This document shows, piece after piece, positions 1 through 7,123 of a DNA stretch of 13,565 nucleotides. The position numbers were made by a program, and so were the translations under genes. How positions within the stretch are numbered: position 1 is the stretch's first letter; each line of letters starts with the position of its first letter. This stretch comes from Lachnospiraceae bacterium. Its GTDB lineage: Bacteria; Bacillota; Clostridia; Lachnospirales; Lachnospiraceae. The stretch is taken from contig WQST01000044.1 in assembly GCA_009787745.1 (NCBI GenBank), positions 1 through 13,565 on the forward strand, given 5' to 3'. A model generated the notes under the pieces. That model was given only the letters and a program-made list of their open reading frames with translations. It did not search any database and was not told the DNA's origin.

Positions 1-1334
1 ATAAAGTCTAACAAAAACTGCAACTCCACAACAAGCGCGCCCTGATCCCCTAAGCGGGTAATTTTCGTCGGCGGTGTTTTCCCGATGCCGATCCGTTGCC
101 CTTCGCTATACATTTCCCACAAAGCCCTTTCAACAGCATAAATCCGCGATATCTCATACCAAGTTCGGCGATCAATCGTCCCTGTTTGTGGCAAATTATA
201 AATTTGTTGGAACATCCTTACCGAAGTGGCCGTTTGCGGTCCGAAAATCCCGTCAACAGGATTGATTATCTGATTCGTATACCGCCCCAAAATCCGATTT
301 AAGAAAAGTTGCATCGTTCTAACGGCTTGCCCACGGCTTCCTTGCGTTAAGGTATACCCGGGATACGACTCCAAAACGCCGCCGAATTGATTGCAAACCC
401 GCAGTTCCAGATTTTGCGAATAATACTTTTTGATAATCTGCCATGCATTCATACCGCGGTCTCTGGCATCATAGAACGATCCCCATTGTGACAAACGCCC
501 CGGGATATTTACCCTAACCCCGTCATTATATAGTGAAAGGAACGGTTCTTTATGCCCGACGATTGCGAGATAATTGTTAAAAATCCGATCAACAATAACG
601 CTGATTCTCGCACCGATTATACCATTATGAACATATTTCTGATCCATATACGTTTCACTGGTAATATCGAAATTACGCCCTCTTTTGCGGTAAAATTCCG
701 TATAAACACGATTAAGCGTCAAAGAAACAATACAATACACATTAGCAATGATTGCTTCCTCAGGCCATTCATCAAAAATTTCATGCGAAGTTACATTTTT
801 AATGTATGTGATAAATGGTACCGACACATTCGTCGCCGATGCCTCTTCCCGCCCCAGATGAACTCGGATAAAATTGGGAATAGTCACTTCAGGTAAAATT
901 CTGGGAGCAGGAAAAAGAATTCCATCAGTTTCCCCGCTTACCTGTTGAGGTTCTGTCGTTTCATAAAGCTTGTGACCGCCGATTTGACGATACTCAATCG
1001 CATCTTCATGCTCGACCACAACAGGATCCATTTCGATATTTAAAATTGATGTCGTCGTATCGAAAATCATCACGTCTTGATATTCAACAGTTATAAATCC
1101 GGGTGCTTGTGCCATAAGCTTATAATAGCTAAATGGTCTTACGGGCGCTTCGGGTTCTTCCATGTATCTTTTATCAGGCGCATCCAGCGCAAGCTTTGGG
1201 GCGAGCCCCATTTCGTCTGTTTGTACTTCATAAAGCACTTGACCTAATTCATTTGAAACTGTTATTGATACTTTACCGACAATAACGACTCCGTTTGCGG
1301 TGAAAGTTTGAACTTGCAAATATCCTTTTCCCAA
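1..1334 (-). CDS. SpoIID-like peptidoglycan-binding protein, partial (C-terminus beyond left edge)
   Basis: The minus strand is open for 444 codons from TTG at 1334 to the window edge. TTG is chosen because GGAGA (1341-1345) lies 6 nt upstream; the nearby ATG at 1345-1347 is in another frame. Residues 1-104 look like a beta-sandwich adhesin or carboxypeptidase-regulatory-like domain. Residues about 150-310 match the SpoIID-like region of clostridial peptidoglycan-binding proteins: IPNFIRVHLG, EAIIANVYCIVSLTLNR, YTEFYRKRG, a DQKYV element and LSQWGS. Residues 329-395 form a PG_binding_1 repeat (GSRGQAVRTMQ, DGIFGPQTATSVRMFQ), and a second begins at 428 (LGDQGALVVELQ). There is no signal peptide. 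In this family the protein is thought to act on or bind wall or spore-cortex peptidoglycan. Its place just downstream of spoVT fits a sporulation role, but that is inference. Plus-strand ORFs here are shadows. Confidence 0.85.
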   Translation of the reverse strand, partial: MGKGYLQVQTFTANGVVIVGKVSITVSNELGQVLYEVQTDEMGLAPKLALDAPDKRYMEEPEAPVRPFSYYKLMAQAPGFITVEYQDVMIFDTTTSILNIEMDPVVVEHEDAIEYRQIGGHKLYETTEPQQVSGETDGILFPAPRILPEVTIPNFIRVHLGREEASATNVSVPFITYIKNVTSHEIFDEWPEEAIIANVYCIVSLTLNRVYTEFYRKRGRNFDITSETYMDQKYVHNGIIGARISVIVDRIFNNYLAIVGHKEPFLSLYNDGVRVNIPGRLSQWGSFYDARDRGMNAWQIIKKYYSQNLELRVCNQFGGVLESYPGYTLTQGSRGQAVRTMQLFLNRILGRYTNQIINPVDGIFGPQTATSVRMFQQIYNLPQTGTIDRRTWYEISRIYAVERALWEMYSEGQRIGIGKTPPTKITRLGDQGALVVELQFLLDF

Positions 1335-1363
1335 AAATAATCTCCATACTTTGCTTTATAATA

Positions 1364-1393
1364 AGTATATAGCGGGACAAGTGAGACTGTGAA
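1364..1393 (-). promoter_or_regulatory. Candidate promoter of the SpoIID-like gene
   Basis: On the minus strand TTCACA (1388-1393) and TATACT (1364-1369) are separated by 18 bp, ending about 30 bp before the TTG start. This resembles a sigma-A promoter. A sporulation sigma factor could be used instead, but no clear sigma-E, -G or -K pair was seen. Confidence 0.35.
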
Positions 1394-1403
1394 AAGATAA
1401 TTT

Positions 1404-1434
1404 AAAAAGCAGGAAGCATTATATCTCCCTGCTT
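1404..1434 (-). terminator. Rho-independent terminator of spoVT
   Basis: On the minus strand AAGCAGGGAG (1425-1434) pairs with CTTCCTGCTT (1407-1416), with one G-T wobble and an 8-nt loop, followed by TTTTT (1404-1408). It lies 34 bp after the spoVT stop codon and separates spoVT from the SpoIID-like gene. Confidence 0.8.
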
Positions 1435-1467
1435 AATAAAAATTCCATGATATATTTAGAACAAACA

Positions 1468-2013
1468 TCAAGTTTCCATCTGACGCCCCAAAAAGCCCGC
1501 CGCCGATTGGATTAATTTTTGCTCAACTTCACCCATCTTTGCCTTCGCATCGCTTTCCAGAAGGATAACAGCACCGATAACATCACCCTCGCAAATAATC
1601 GGAGCAATCGCCTGATGCTCGTATTCACCCGTCATGTCTCCTGAGATCATAATGAAATTCTTATCACCGCGAGAAGCGATTACTGATTCGCGATTATTTA
1701 TTTTTTCTTCCAACTCACGGCTGAGTGATTTGCCGACGACATGCTTAAAGCCGCCCGACACGGCGATAAACTGATCGCGGTCGGCAATCAAAGCGGCATG
1801 ACCCGATACTTGCGCCAAACTTTCGGTATATTGCTTAGCAAATGTAGCCATCTCACCAATCGGTGAATATTTTTTCAAAATAATCTCACCTTCACGGTCG
1901 GTAAAAATTTCCAGAGGGTCAGATTCCCTAATTCTAAGCGTTCTACGGATTTCTTTGGGTATAACAATACGACCGAGGTCATCTATTCTTCTTACAATTC
2001 CGGTTGCTTTCAT
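1468..2013 (-). CDS. spoVT: Stage V sporulation protein T, AbrB-family transcription regulator
   Basis: 181 codons, about the usual SpoVT length. Residues 1-50 are the AbrB/MazE-type swapped-hairpin DNA-binding domain (MKATGIVRRIDDLGRIVIPK, EIRRTLRI, DPLEIF, GEIILKKYSP). Residues about 55-181 are the GAF-like ligand-sensing domain that separates SpoVT from AbrB (HAALIADRDQFIAVSGG, GDVIGAVILLE, a C-terminal AAGFLGRQME). In Bacilli and Clostridia it is a forespore regulator that tunes late, sigma-G-dependent genes and spore coat or germination properties. ATG is preceded by GGAGG (2021-2025) at 7 nt. The gene is monocistronic, with its own terminator, and divergent from copA. It marks the host as an endospore former or a close relative. 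Confidence 0.95.
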   Translation of the reverse strand: MKATGIVRRIDDLGRIVIPKEIRRTLRIRESDPLEIFTDREGEIILKKYSPIGEMATFAKQYTESLAQVSGHAALIADRDQFIAVSGGFKHVVGKSLSRELEEKINNRESVIASRGDKNFIMISGDMTGEYEHQAIAPIICEGDVIGAVILLESDAKAKMGEVEQKLIQSAAGFLGRQMET

Positions 2014-2031
2014 TAAATTTCCTCCAATTAC

Positions 2032-2062
2032 ATAATATTAACGTGCTACTATTATTTGTCAA
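2032..2062 (-). promoter_or_regulatory. Candidate spoVT promoter
   Basis: On the minus strand a perfect TTGACA (2057-2062) stands upstream of AATATT/TATTAT (2032-2039), at 17 or 19 bp depending on the register. The -10 part also resembles a sigma-G element (AATATTA), which would fit the family, but the -35 does not fit sigma-G well. The sigma factor is therefore uncertain. Confidence 0.4.
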
Positions 2063-2087
2063 TTTAGAGAAATTATGTGCCAAATAG

Positions 2088-2103
2088 TTACCATATATAG
2101 TAA
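2088..2103. promoter_or_regulatory. Near-perfect palindrome over the copA -35 region, candidate operator
   Basis: TTACCATATATAGTAA is a 16-bp palindrome with one mismatched pair, covering the -35 box and part of the spacer. A repressor bound here would block the promoter. It matches neither the classic CopY box (TACAnnTGTA) nor a GC-rich CsoR site, so the regulator is unknown. Confidence 0.35.
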
Positions 2104-2116
2104 ATTAATGTATAAT
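2088..2116 (+). promoter_or_regulatory. copA promoter, predicted to give a leaderless mRNA
   Basis: TTACCA (2088-2093), a 17-bp spacer and a perfect TATAAT (2111-2116). Transcription should start about 7 nt on, at or next to the A of the ATG at 2123. No Shine-Dalgarno sequence is present between the -10 box and that ATG. Confidence 0.6.
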
Positions 2117-2122
2117 GTCAAT

Positions 2123-4357
2123 ATGCAAAATCAAACCCTCTACATCACAGGCATGTCATGCGCGGCATGTTCCGCTAAACTGGAAAAGGAAATCATTGAC
2201 TTAAGCGGTATAATAAACTGCTCAGTTAATATTTCCACCGAAAAAATGAACTTCACTTTTGATCCGAAAAAAACCGATATAGATACTATCAAACGCACAA
2301 TCACAAAAATCGGCTTCGGTTATGCAGAACCGAGAAATGATTCTTACAATCAAGAAAAGCTCCGCAAGCTAAAAGAAATAAAATCATTAAAGGTTCAATT
2401 TATCATAGCCCTGACATTCACAATCCCATTACTTTATCTGGCGATGGGGCATATGTTGCCGTTCGACTTATCTTTACCGTTGCCGAAAATATTAAATCCT
2501 CATATCTATCCGCTTAATTTCGCCATTGTGCAACTTGTATTGACTGTCCCGGTCATTATTACAGGGCGAAAATTTTACCTAAGCGGCTTCCGTGCAATCA
2601 TCCATAAATCGCCTAATATGGACAGCCTAATCGCCATGGGAACATCCGCCGCTTTTATTTATAGTCTATATGCCATTTACCGAATTATTATCGGCAAGCC
2701 TGAATATGCCGAACAATTATATTTCGAAACAGCCGCGGTAATCATCACATTAATATTATTGGGAAAAACCCTTGAAGCTATTTCAAAAGGAAAAACAGGC
2801 GCGGCAATCGAAAAACTAATCGGACTGCGCCCGAAAACAGCAATCGTCATAAAAGACGGACAAGAGGTAGAAACCCCTATTGATGATGTATTGGTCGGCG
2901 ACATTATTTTCGTTAAACCGGGCAGTAAAATCCCTGTAGACGGGGTTATCCTAGATGGTATCAGCGTTATCGACGAAGCCATGCTAACGGGAGAAAGTAT
3001 GCCGGTTACTAAGAAAATCGGCGACAAAGTTTATGCCGCAACGATTAACACAAACGGAGTTATTAAATTTAAAGCAGAAAAAGTCGGCGAGGACACCGCC
3101 CTTGCACAAATTATCAATCTCGTCGAATCCGCACAAGAAAACAAGGCGCCTATTTCCAAAATAGCAGATAAAGTCTCAGGGATTTTCGTTCCGATTGTTT
3201 TCTTAATCGCCGTAACGGCTTTAATTGGCTGGCTGATTGCGACCAAAGATTTTGCTTTTTCGCTTAAGATATTTATATCTGTACTTGTTATCGCCTGCCC
3301 CTGTGCGCTTGGACTTGCCACGCCGACGGCGATTATGGTTGGCACAGGTAAAGGCGCGGAGAATGGCATCCTAATCAAAAGCGGTGAAGCTCTTGAAATC
3401 GCCCATCGCATTAAAACAATCGTTTTTGACAAAACAGGAACCATTACAGTCGGAAAGCCCGCGGTAACGAATATTATCTGCACGGATGAATTTGACCGTG
3501 CGAAGATACTCAAATATACTGCTTCCGCCGAAAAAAACAGCGAACATCCGCTCGGCGCGGCAATTGTCGGTAAAGCAGAAGATGAAAAGATAGATTTACT
3601 TTCGGTTGCAGATTTTCATGCAATTATAGGAAAAGGAATTGCTTGCCGCATAAACAGCGAAGATGTTTTGATTGGGAATGTTAAATTGATGGACGATCAT
3701 AGCATTGACTTAAGCAAACTTAAGGATGACTATAATATGTTAGCCGAGGAGTGTAAGACGCCGATATACATTGCCATAGATAAAAAAGCCGCGGGTATTA
3801 TCGGAGTATCAGACATGGTGAAAGCGGATAGTTTGGAAGCGATCAGCGGGCTCCGTCAGATGGGTATTGAGGTAATTATGATTACGGGAGATAATAAACT
3901 CACCGCGGATGCAATAGCTAAACAAGTCGGAATCACGAAGATTCTTTCCGAAGTACTTCCGGGGGATAAAGCAGAAACGATTAGAAAGATAAAGGCACAA
4001 GGGAAAATAGTCGCAATGGTCGGAGATGGTATCAATGACGCTCCGGCTTTAGCGGAAGCTGACATCGGTATCGCGATGGGAAGCGGAACAGATGTCGCAA
4101 TCGAAAGTGCCGATATTGTTTTGATTCACTATGACTTAATGAGCGTCCGAACCGCTATCAATCTTTCCCGAGCGACGATTCGCAATATCAAGCAGAATTT
4201 GTGCTGGGCTTTTGGCTACAATGTAGCAGGAATCCCGATTGCCGCAGGTTTATTATATATTTTCGGCGGACCGCTTTTATCACCGATGATCGCGGCGGCG
4301 GCAATGAGTTTTTCGAGCATTTCTGTGCTTCTGAATGCACTTAGATTAAGAAGATGA
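2123..4357 (+). CDS. copA: Copper-exporting P1B-type ATPase
   Basis: 744 codons from ATG 2123. An in-frame ATG at 2075 would add 16 atypical residues lying upstream of the promoter's start point, so it is rejected. There is one N-terminal heavy-metal domain with GMSCAAC (Cys13, Cys16), then paired membrane helices, actuator TGES (289-292), the transmembrane metal site CPC (392-394), phosphorylated Asp436 in DKTGT, the nucleotide-binding HP (475-476) and the hinge GDGIND (634-639). The last two helices carry GYNVAGIP and MSFSSISVLLNALRL, the Cu(I)-type (P1B-1) signatures. It should use ATP to pump Cu(I) out of the cytosol across the plasma membrane. No copZ or csoR partner is adjacent. The end overlaps the opposing glycosidase gene by 12 bp, with no terminator between them. 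Confidence 0.95.
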   Translation: MQNQTLYITGMSCAACSAKLEKEIIDLSGIINCSVNISTEKMNFTFDPKKTDIDTIKRTITKIGFGYAEPRNDSYNQEKLRKLKEIKSLKVQFIIALTFTIPLLYLAMGHMLPFDLSLPLPKILNPHIYPLNFAIVQLVLTVPVIITGRKFYLSGFRAIIHKSPNMDSLIAMGTSAAFIYSLYAIYRIIIGKPEYAEQLYFETAAVIITLILLGKTLEAISKGKTGAAIEKLIGLRPKTAIVIKDGQEVETPIDDVLVGDIIFVKPGSKIPVDGVILDGISVIDEAMLTGESMPVTKKIGDKVYAATINTNGVIKFKAEKVGEDTALAQIINLVESAQENKAPISKIADKVSGIFVPIVFLIAVTALIGWLIATKDFAFSLKIFISVLVIACPCALGLATPTAIMVGTGKGAENGILIKSGEALEIAHRIKTIVFDKTGTITVGKPAVTNIICTDEFDRAKILKYTASAEKNSEHPLGAAIVGKAEDEKIDLLSVADFHAIIGKGIACRINSEDVLIGNVKLMDDHSIDLSKLKDDYNMLAEECKTPIYIAIDKKAAGIIGVSDMVKADSLEAISGLRQMGIEVIMITGDNKLTADAIAKQVGITKILSEVLPGDKAETIRKIKAQGKIVAMVGDGINDAPALAEADIGIAMGSGTDVAIESADIVLIHYDLMSVRTAINLSRATIRNIKQNLCWAFGYNVAGIPIAAGLLYIFGGPLLSPMIAAAAMSFSSISVLLNALRLRR

Positions 4358-6883
4358 ACGCCCCCTAACAATCGCCCTCACCACCGCGGCGGCACTGCGG
4401 CGAAGATCATTTTCATTAATCCGCCCCTTCTTAAGCGCCTTAAGAATTATTTTCTTATCCCTATTCGTCCCCGGCATTATCAAATCATTACCGCTTTTAA
4501 GACATAGCGCAGGATTGGCGGCATCTTTCATTGTTGCCATCCAGTCGGTCATAACGACACCATCGAAGCCCCATTCATGCCTGAGAACTCTGGTTAAAAG
4601 GTCATAAAAATTGGACGTATAGATTCCATTTAACTTATTATAAGAAGTCATCACCCCTGTAGGGTTAGCTTCGCGGACAGCGATTTCGAAACCGCGCAAA
4701 TAAATCTCCCGCAACGCCCGCTCACCGACGTTGCTTGACATATGTAAGCGTTCCGTTTCCTGATTATTACAGCAAAAATGTTTGAGCGTAACGAAGTTAC
4801 CGGGAGTCGCCTCAACGCCCTTGGTAATCGCCGCCGCCATTTTTCCGCTGAGCAAGGGATCTTCGCTATAGTATTCAAAGTTTCTCCCGCACAAAGGGTT
4901 GCGATGAATATTCATCCCCGGTGCCAGCCAAAATGTTACACCATACTCAGTCATTTCTTTGCTGATCGCCCGTCCGACATCTTCCATCAGTTCCGTATTC
5001 CAAGATTGCGCAAGCGTAGCGGCAGCAGGGAAAGCGGTCGTATACTGATAAATAAGCTGATCTTTCTTAGGATTCCCCATCATTATTTTTAAGATGATTT
5101 TCGGTAAATATTTGAAGAGGGAAATCGTTGGTTCCATCGGTTTTATTTTTTTGCCTTTGATTGCCGCTGTTTTTAGAAGTCTGATTCCGGCAGGGCCGTC
5201 ACAAAGAGCAATGTTCTGTAAACCTTTAGCGGTTAACTTAGAAGTTGTATAACCCGCGGCACCCGGGCAGGTAAAATCATGCTCTTTCCCCGCCAGATCA
5301 AGTCCGTCGCCGACGACCACATCAACACAATCATTAACCGTCAAGGACTTAAGAATATTGCCGACGTCTTCGTTTTCATCATCAAGATAGTTTTCCGCCT
5401 GATAAATATTTTCCATTCTGACGGTGTAATCATGACTTGAAAATTCATCGACTTTAATAATTATGCGAAAAATCGGTTCACGATTATCAGCTTTTAAGAA
5501 GAAATTTTTGGAACGGTTCATATGCCCGTTACTTTCTTTATTGGCAGGATGAGCGATTTCCGTAATTGGTTGGCGCTCGCGGTTTAGCGGAAGATGACGG
5601 GAAATAATTACATTTTCGGCAATCATAACCGAGACATAAGGGATGGTATTACGGCTGGAATTGCCGATTCGAACCACATATTCTCCCGCATCAAGAATAA
5701 AAGTATTAGTCGTTTCGTCATAACGCGCTAAATCTTTGATATCAAAGCTTAACTCAAGCTCTTCCGATGTTTGGGGAGCAAGGGTTTTGGACTTGGCAAA
5801 AGCAACCAGTTGCTGGTAAGGGCGTTCGGTCGCTTTAGGGCCGCAGGCATATACCTGAACCACTTCGCGCCCGCCATAATCCCCGCCTGTATTCGTTACG
5901 GAAACACGCATTGAGATGATGGTTTTTTGGGCTACCGCCGACATACATTGGAACATAAAAGTGGTATAGCTTTTACCATAACCAAATTCATAAAGGGGTG
6001 CGACATTAAAGGTGTCGTAATAGCGGTAGCCGACATAGATTCCTTCTTTATAATCGGCTTCGGCCGCGATGCTCGCCAGCTTGCCATAGGTTCGCCCGAA
6101 AGGGACATCGTCATAAGACTTCATCCAAGTCGCCGTCAAATGACCTGACGGAATCGTTTTCCCTGTGATGATATTCGACAAAGCAAAACCGCCCAAACCG
6201 CCAAGCATCCCCATATAAATGACGGCATTGATTCCTTTTATCTCTGTAATCGGGCTTAAATTCATCAAAGCCCCTGTATTTATGACAACAATTGTTTTCT
6301 TATAATTCTTAGCTAAAAAGCGGAGTTGCTCAAGTTCTTCCTTAGAGGGGTTAAACGACGAATCGTCAGGACTGCGATCCATGCCTTCGCCTGCCTGACG
6401 GCATAGGACATAAAGGCAAGTGTCGCAAGCACTTTCTTCCACGTCTTCTAAATTCATCATCCGCCCATAGGGATGATTGAAGTGTAAACCCATGATATCC
6501 TGAACCGCTCCAAAACGAAATTTAAGAAGCGCTTCTTTTAGCCTGTTAGAAACAAATTCACGGTGTTTATTTTTTTCGATGCCGAACTTAGCACGATAAT
6601 CATGAAGCCAGCTTTTGTTCGTGACGGTAAATCCGGAATTTTCGAGACCGCTTTGAATTGAGATGCTCTGTCTTTCATTGACTTCGCCGCTTCCTGTTCC
6701 GCCTTTCAGCGTTTTCCAGGCGCCATTGCCATAGAGGGCAATTTTACCTGTTTTAATCGGTAATGCACCATCATTTTCCAGCAAAACAATGCTTTCCAAA
6801 GCGGCTTCATATGAAACGCGGGCATTTTCTGTTTCCAAAGCTGATATTTCGGATGAAGCGGAAGCATTTGTTTTAATCGGCAT
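4346..6883 (-). CDS. Glycoside hydrolase family 3 beta-glucosidase-like enzyme, permuted domain order
   Basis: 845 codons; ATG follows AAAAGGAGA (6889-6897) at 5 nt. The domains are swapped relative to most GH3 enzymes. The usual C-terminal alpha/beta domain comes first (residues about 20-265: SIVLLENDGALP, KGGTGSGEVN, AGEGMDR with candidate acid/base Glu167). Next come YVGYRYYDTF/EFGYGKSYTTF and an FN3-like domain (325-410), then a linker. The TIM-barrel domain is last (about 515-845: CDGPAGIR, GRNFEYYSEDP at 667, KHF 701-703, and GFDGVVMTDW with nucleophile Asp780). This order is known from rumen clostridial beta-glucosidases such as that of Ruminococcus albus. With no signal peptide it should act in the cytosol on imported oligosaccharides or glycosides. 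The exact sugar cannot be told from sequence. It has its own promoter and no sugar transporter beside it. Confidence 0.92.
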   Translation of the reverse strand: MPIKTNASASSEISALETENARVSYEAALESIVLLENDGALPIKTGKIALYGNGAWKTLKGGTGSGEVNERQSISIQSGLENSGFTVTNKSWLHDYRAKFGIEKNKHREFVSNRLKEALLKFRFGAVQDIMGLHFNHPYGRMMNLEDVEESACDTCLYVLCRQAGEGMDRSPDDSSFNPSKEELEQLRFLAKNYKKTIVVINTGALMNLSPITEIKGINAVIYMGMLGGLGGFALSNIITGKTIPSGHLTATWMKSYDDVPFGRTYGKLASIAAEADYKEGIYVGYRYYDTFNVAPLYEFGYGKSYTTFMFQCMSAVAQKTIISMRVSVTNTGGDYGGREVVQVYACGPKATERPYQQLVAFAKSKTLAPQTSEELELSFDIKDLARYDETTNTFILDAGEYVVRIGNSSRNTIPYVSVMIAENVIISRHLPLNRERQPITEIAHPANKESNGHMNRSKNFFLKADNREPIFRIIIKVDEFSSHDYTVRMENIYQAENYLDDENEDVGNILKSLTVNDCVDVVVGDGLDLAGKEHDFTCPGAAGYTTSKLTAKGLQNIALCDGPAGIRLLKTAAIKGKKIKPMEPTISLFKYLPKIILKIMMGNPKKDQLIYQYTTAFPAAATLAQSWNTELMEDVGRAISKEMTEYGVTFWLAPGMNIHRNPLCGRNFEYYSEDPLLSGKMAAAITKGVEATPGNFVTLKHFCCNNQETERLHMSSNVGERALREIYLRGFEIAVREANPTGVMTSYNKLNGIYTSNFYDLLTRVLRHEWGFDGVVMTDWMATMKDAANPALCLKSGNDLIMPGTNRDKKIILKALKKGRINENDLRRSAAAVVRAIVRGRSSS

Positions 6884-6904
6884 GGCAGTCTCCTTTTATG
6901 TCTA

Positions 6905-6933
6905 ATTATAATGAAATTGTCACGTTTTGTAAA
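6905..6933 (-). promoter_or_regulatory. Promoter of the GH3 gene
   Basis: On the minus strand TTTACA (6928-6933), 17 bp, and a perfect TATAAT (6905-6910), 21 bp before the ATG. The -35 box lies in the left arm of a 10-bp inverted repeat, which suggests control by a DNA-binding protein. Confidence 0.7.
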
Positions 6934-6983
6934 GTTGCTATTATCTCTTAGCTAAGATATCCGATCTATTGATGCAACTTTAC
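6929..6983. repeat. Nested inverted repeats over and upstream of the GH3 promoter
   Basis: GTAAAGTTGC (6929-6938) and GCAACTTTAC (6974-6983) form a perfect 10-bp inverted repeat 35 bp apart. Between them lies the perfect palindrome CTTAGCTAAG (6947-6956). The left arm overlaps the -35 box of the GH3 promoter. These could be operator half-sites for looping repression or activation; function is inferred. Confidence 0.55.
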
Positions 6984-7012
6984 CTGAGCGGCAACATTCG
7001 TTACCGTTATTT

Positions 7013-7041
7013 TTGACTTGCTTAAATTACATCTTTATATT
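7013..7041 (+). promoter_or_regulatory. Promoter of the methyltransferase gene
   Basis: TTGACT (7013-7018), 17 bp, TATATT (7036-7041). Predicted start near 7048 gives a leader of about 76 nt containing the repeat-like motif at 7082-7108. Confidence 0.6.
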
Positions 7042-7081
7042 ATATTTAATAACGTAGTTACATTCTATAAAGTAAAGCAAT

Positions 7082-7108
7082 TGTCATCCTGAGTGAAACG
7101 AAGGATAT
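7082..7108. repeat. Dispersed intergenic repeat-like motif in the methyltransferase leader
   Basis: The stretch reads TGTCATCCTGAG, then TGAAACGAAGGATATC. I recall very similar strings (TGTCATCCTGAGCGAAG followed by CGAAGGATCT) as short intergenic repeats in many unrelated genomes. ATCCT and AGGAT can pair across 11 nt. It ends 15 bp before the ATG, just ahead of the GAGG ribosome site (7115-7118). There is only one copy in this window, so repetition is not shown here. Confidence 0.5.
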
Positions 7109-7123
7109 CACCTTGAGGTTACA

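Noticed and set aside
552..896. 114-codon plus-strand ORF
   Set aside because: It lies wholly antisense to the SpoIID-like coding region, which has recognisable domains; the plus-strand protein has no ribosome site or family features.
2075..2122. Extended copA start at ATG 2075 (or 2108)
   Set aside because: The extra residues are not typical of CopA N-termini, and the predicted transcription start lies downstream at about 2123.
2677..4065. Minus-strand ORFs within copA
   Set aside because: They are shadow frames opposite conserved ATPase motifs, with low-complexity translations.
5927..6148. Short plus- and minus-strand ORFs within the GH3 gene
   Set aside because: They are other frames of a conserved enzyme domain, without start signals.
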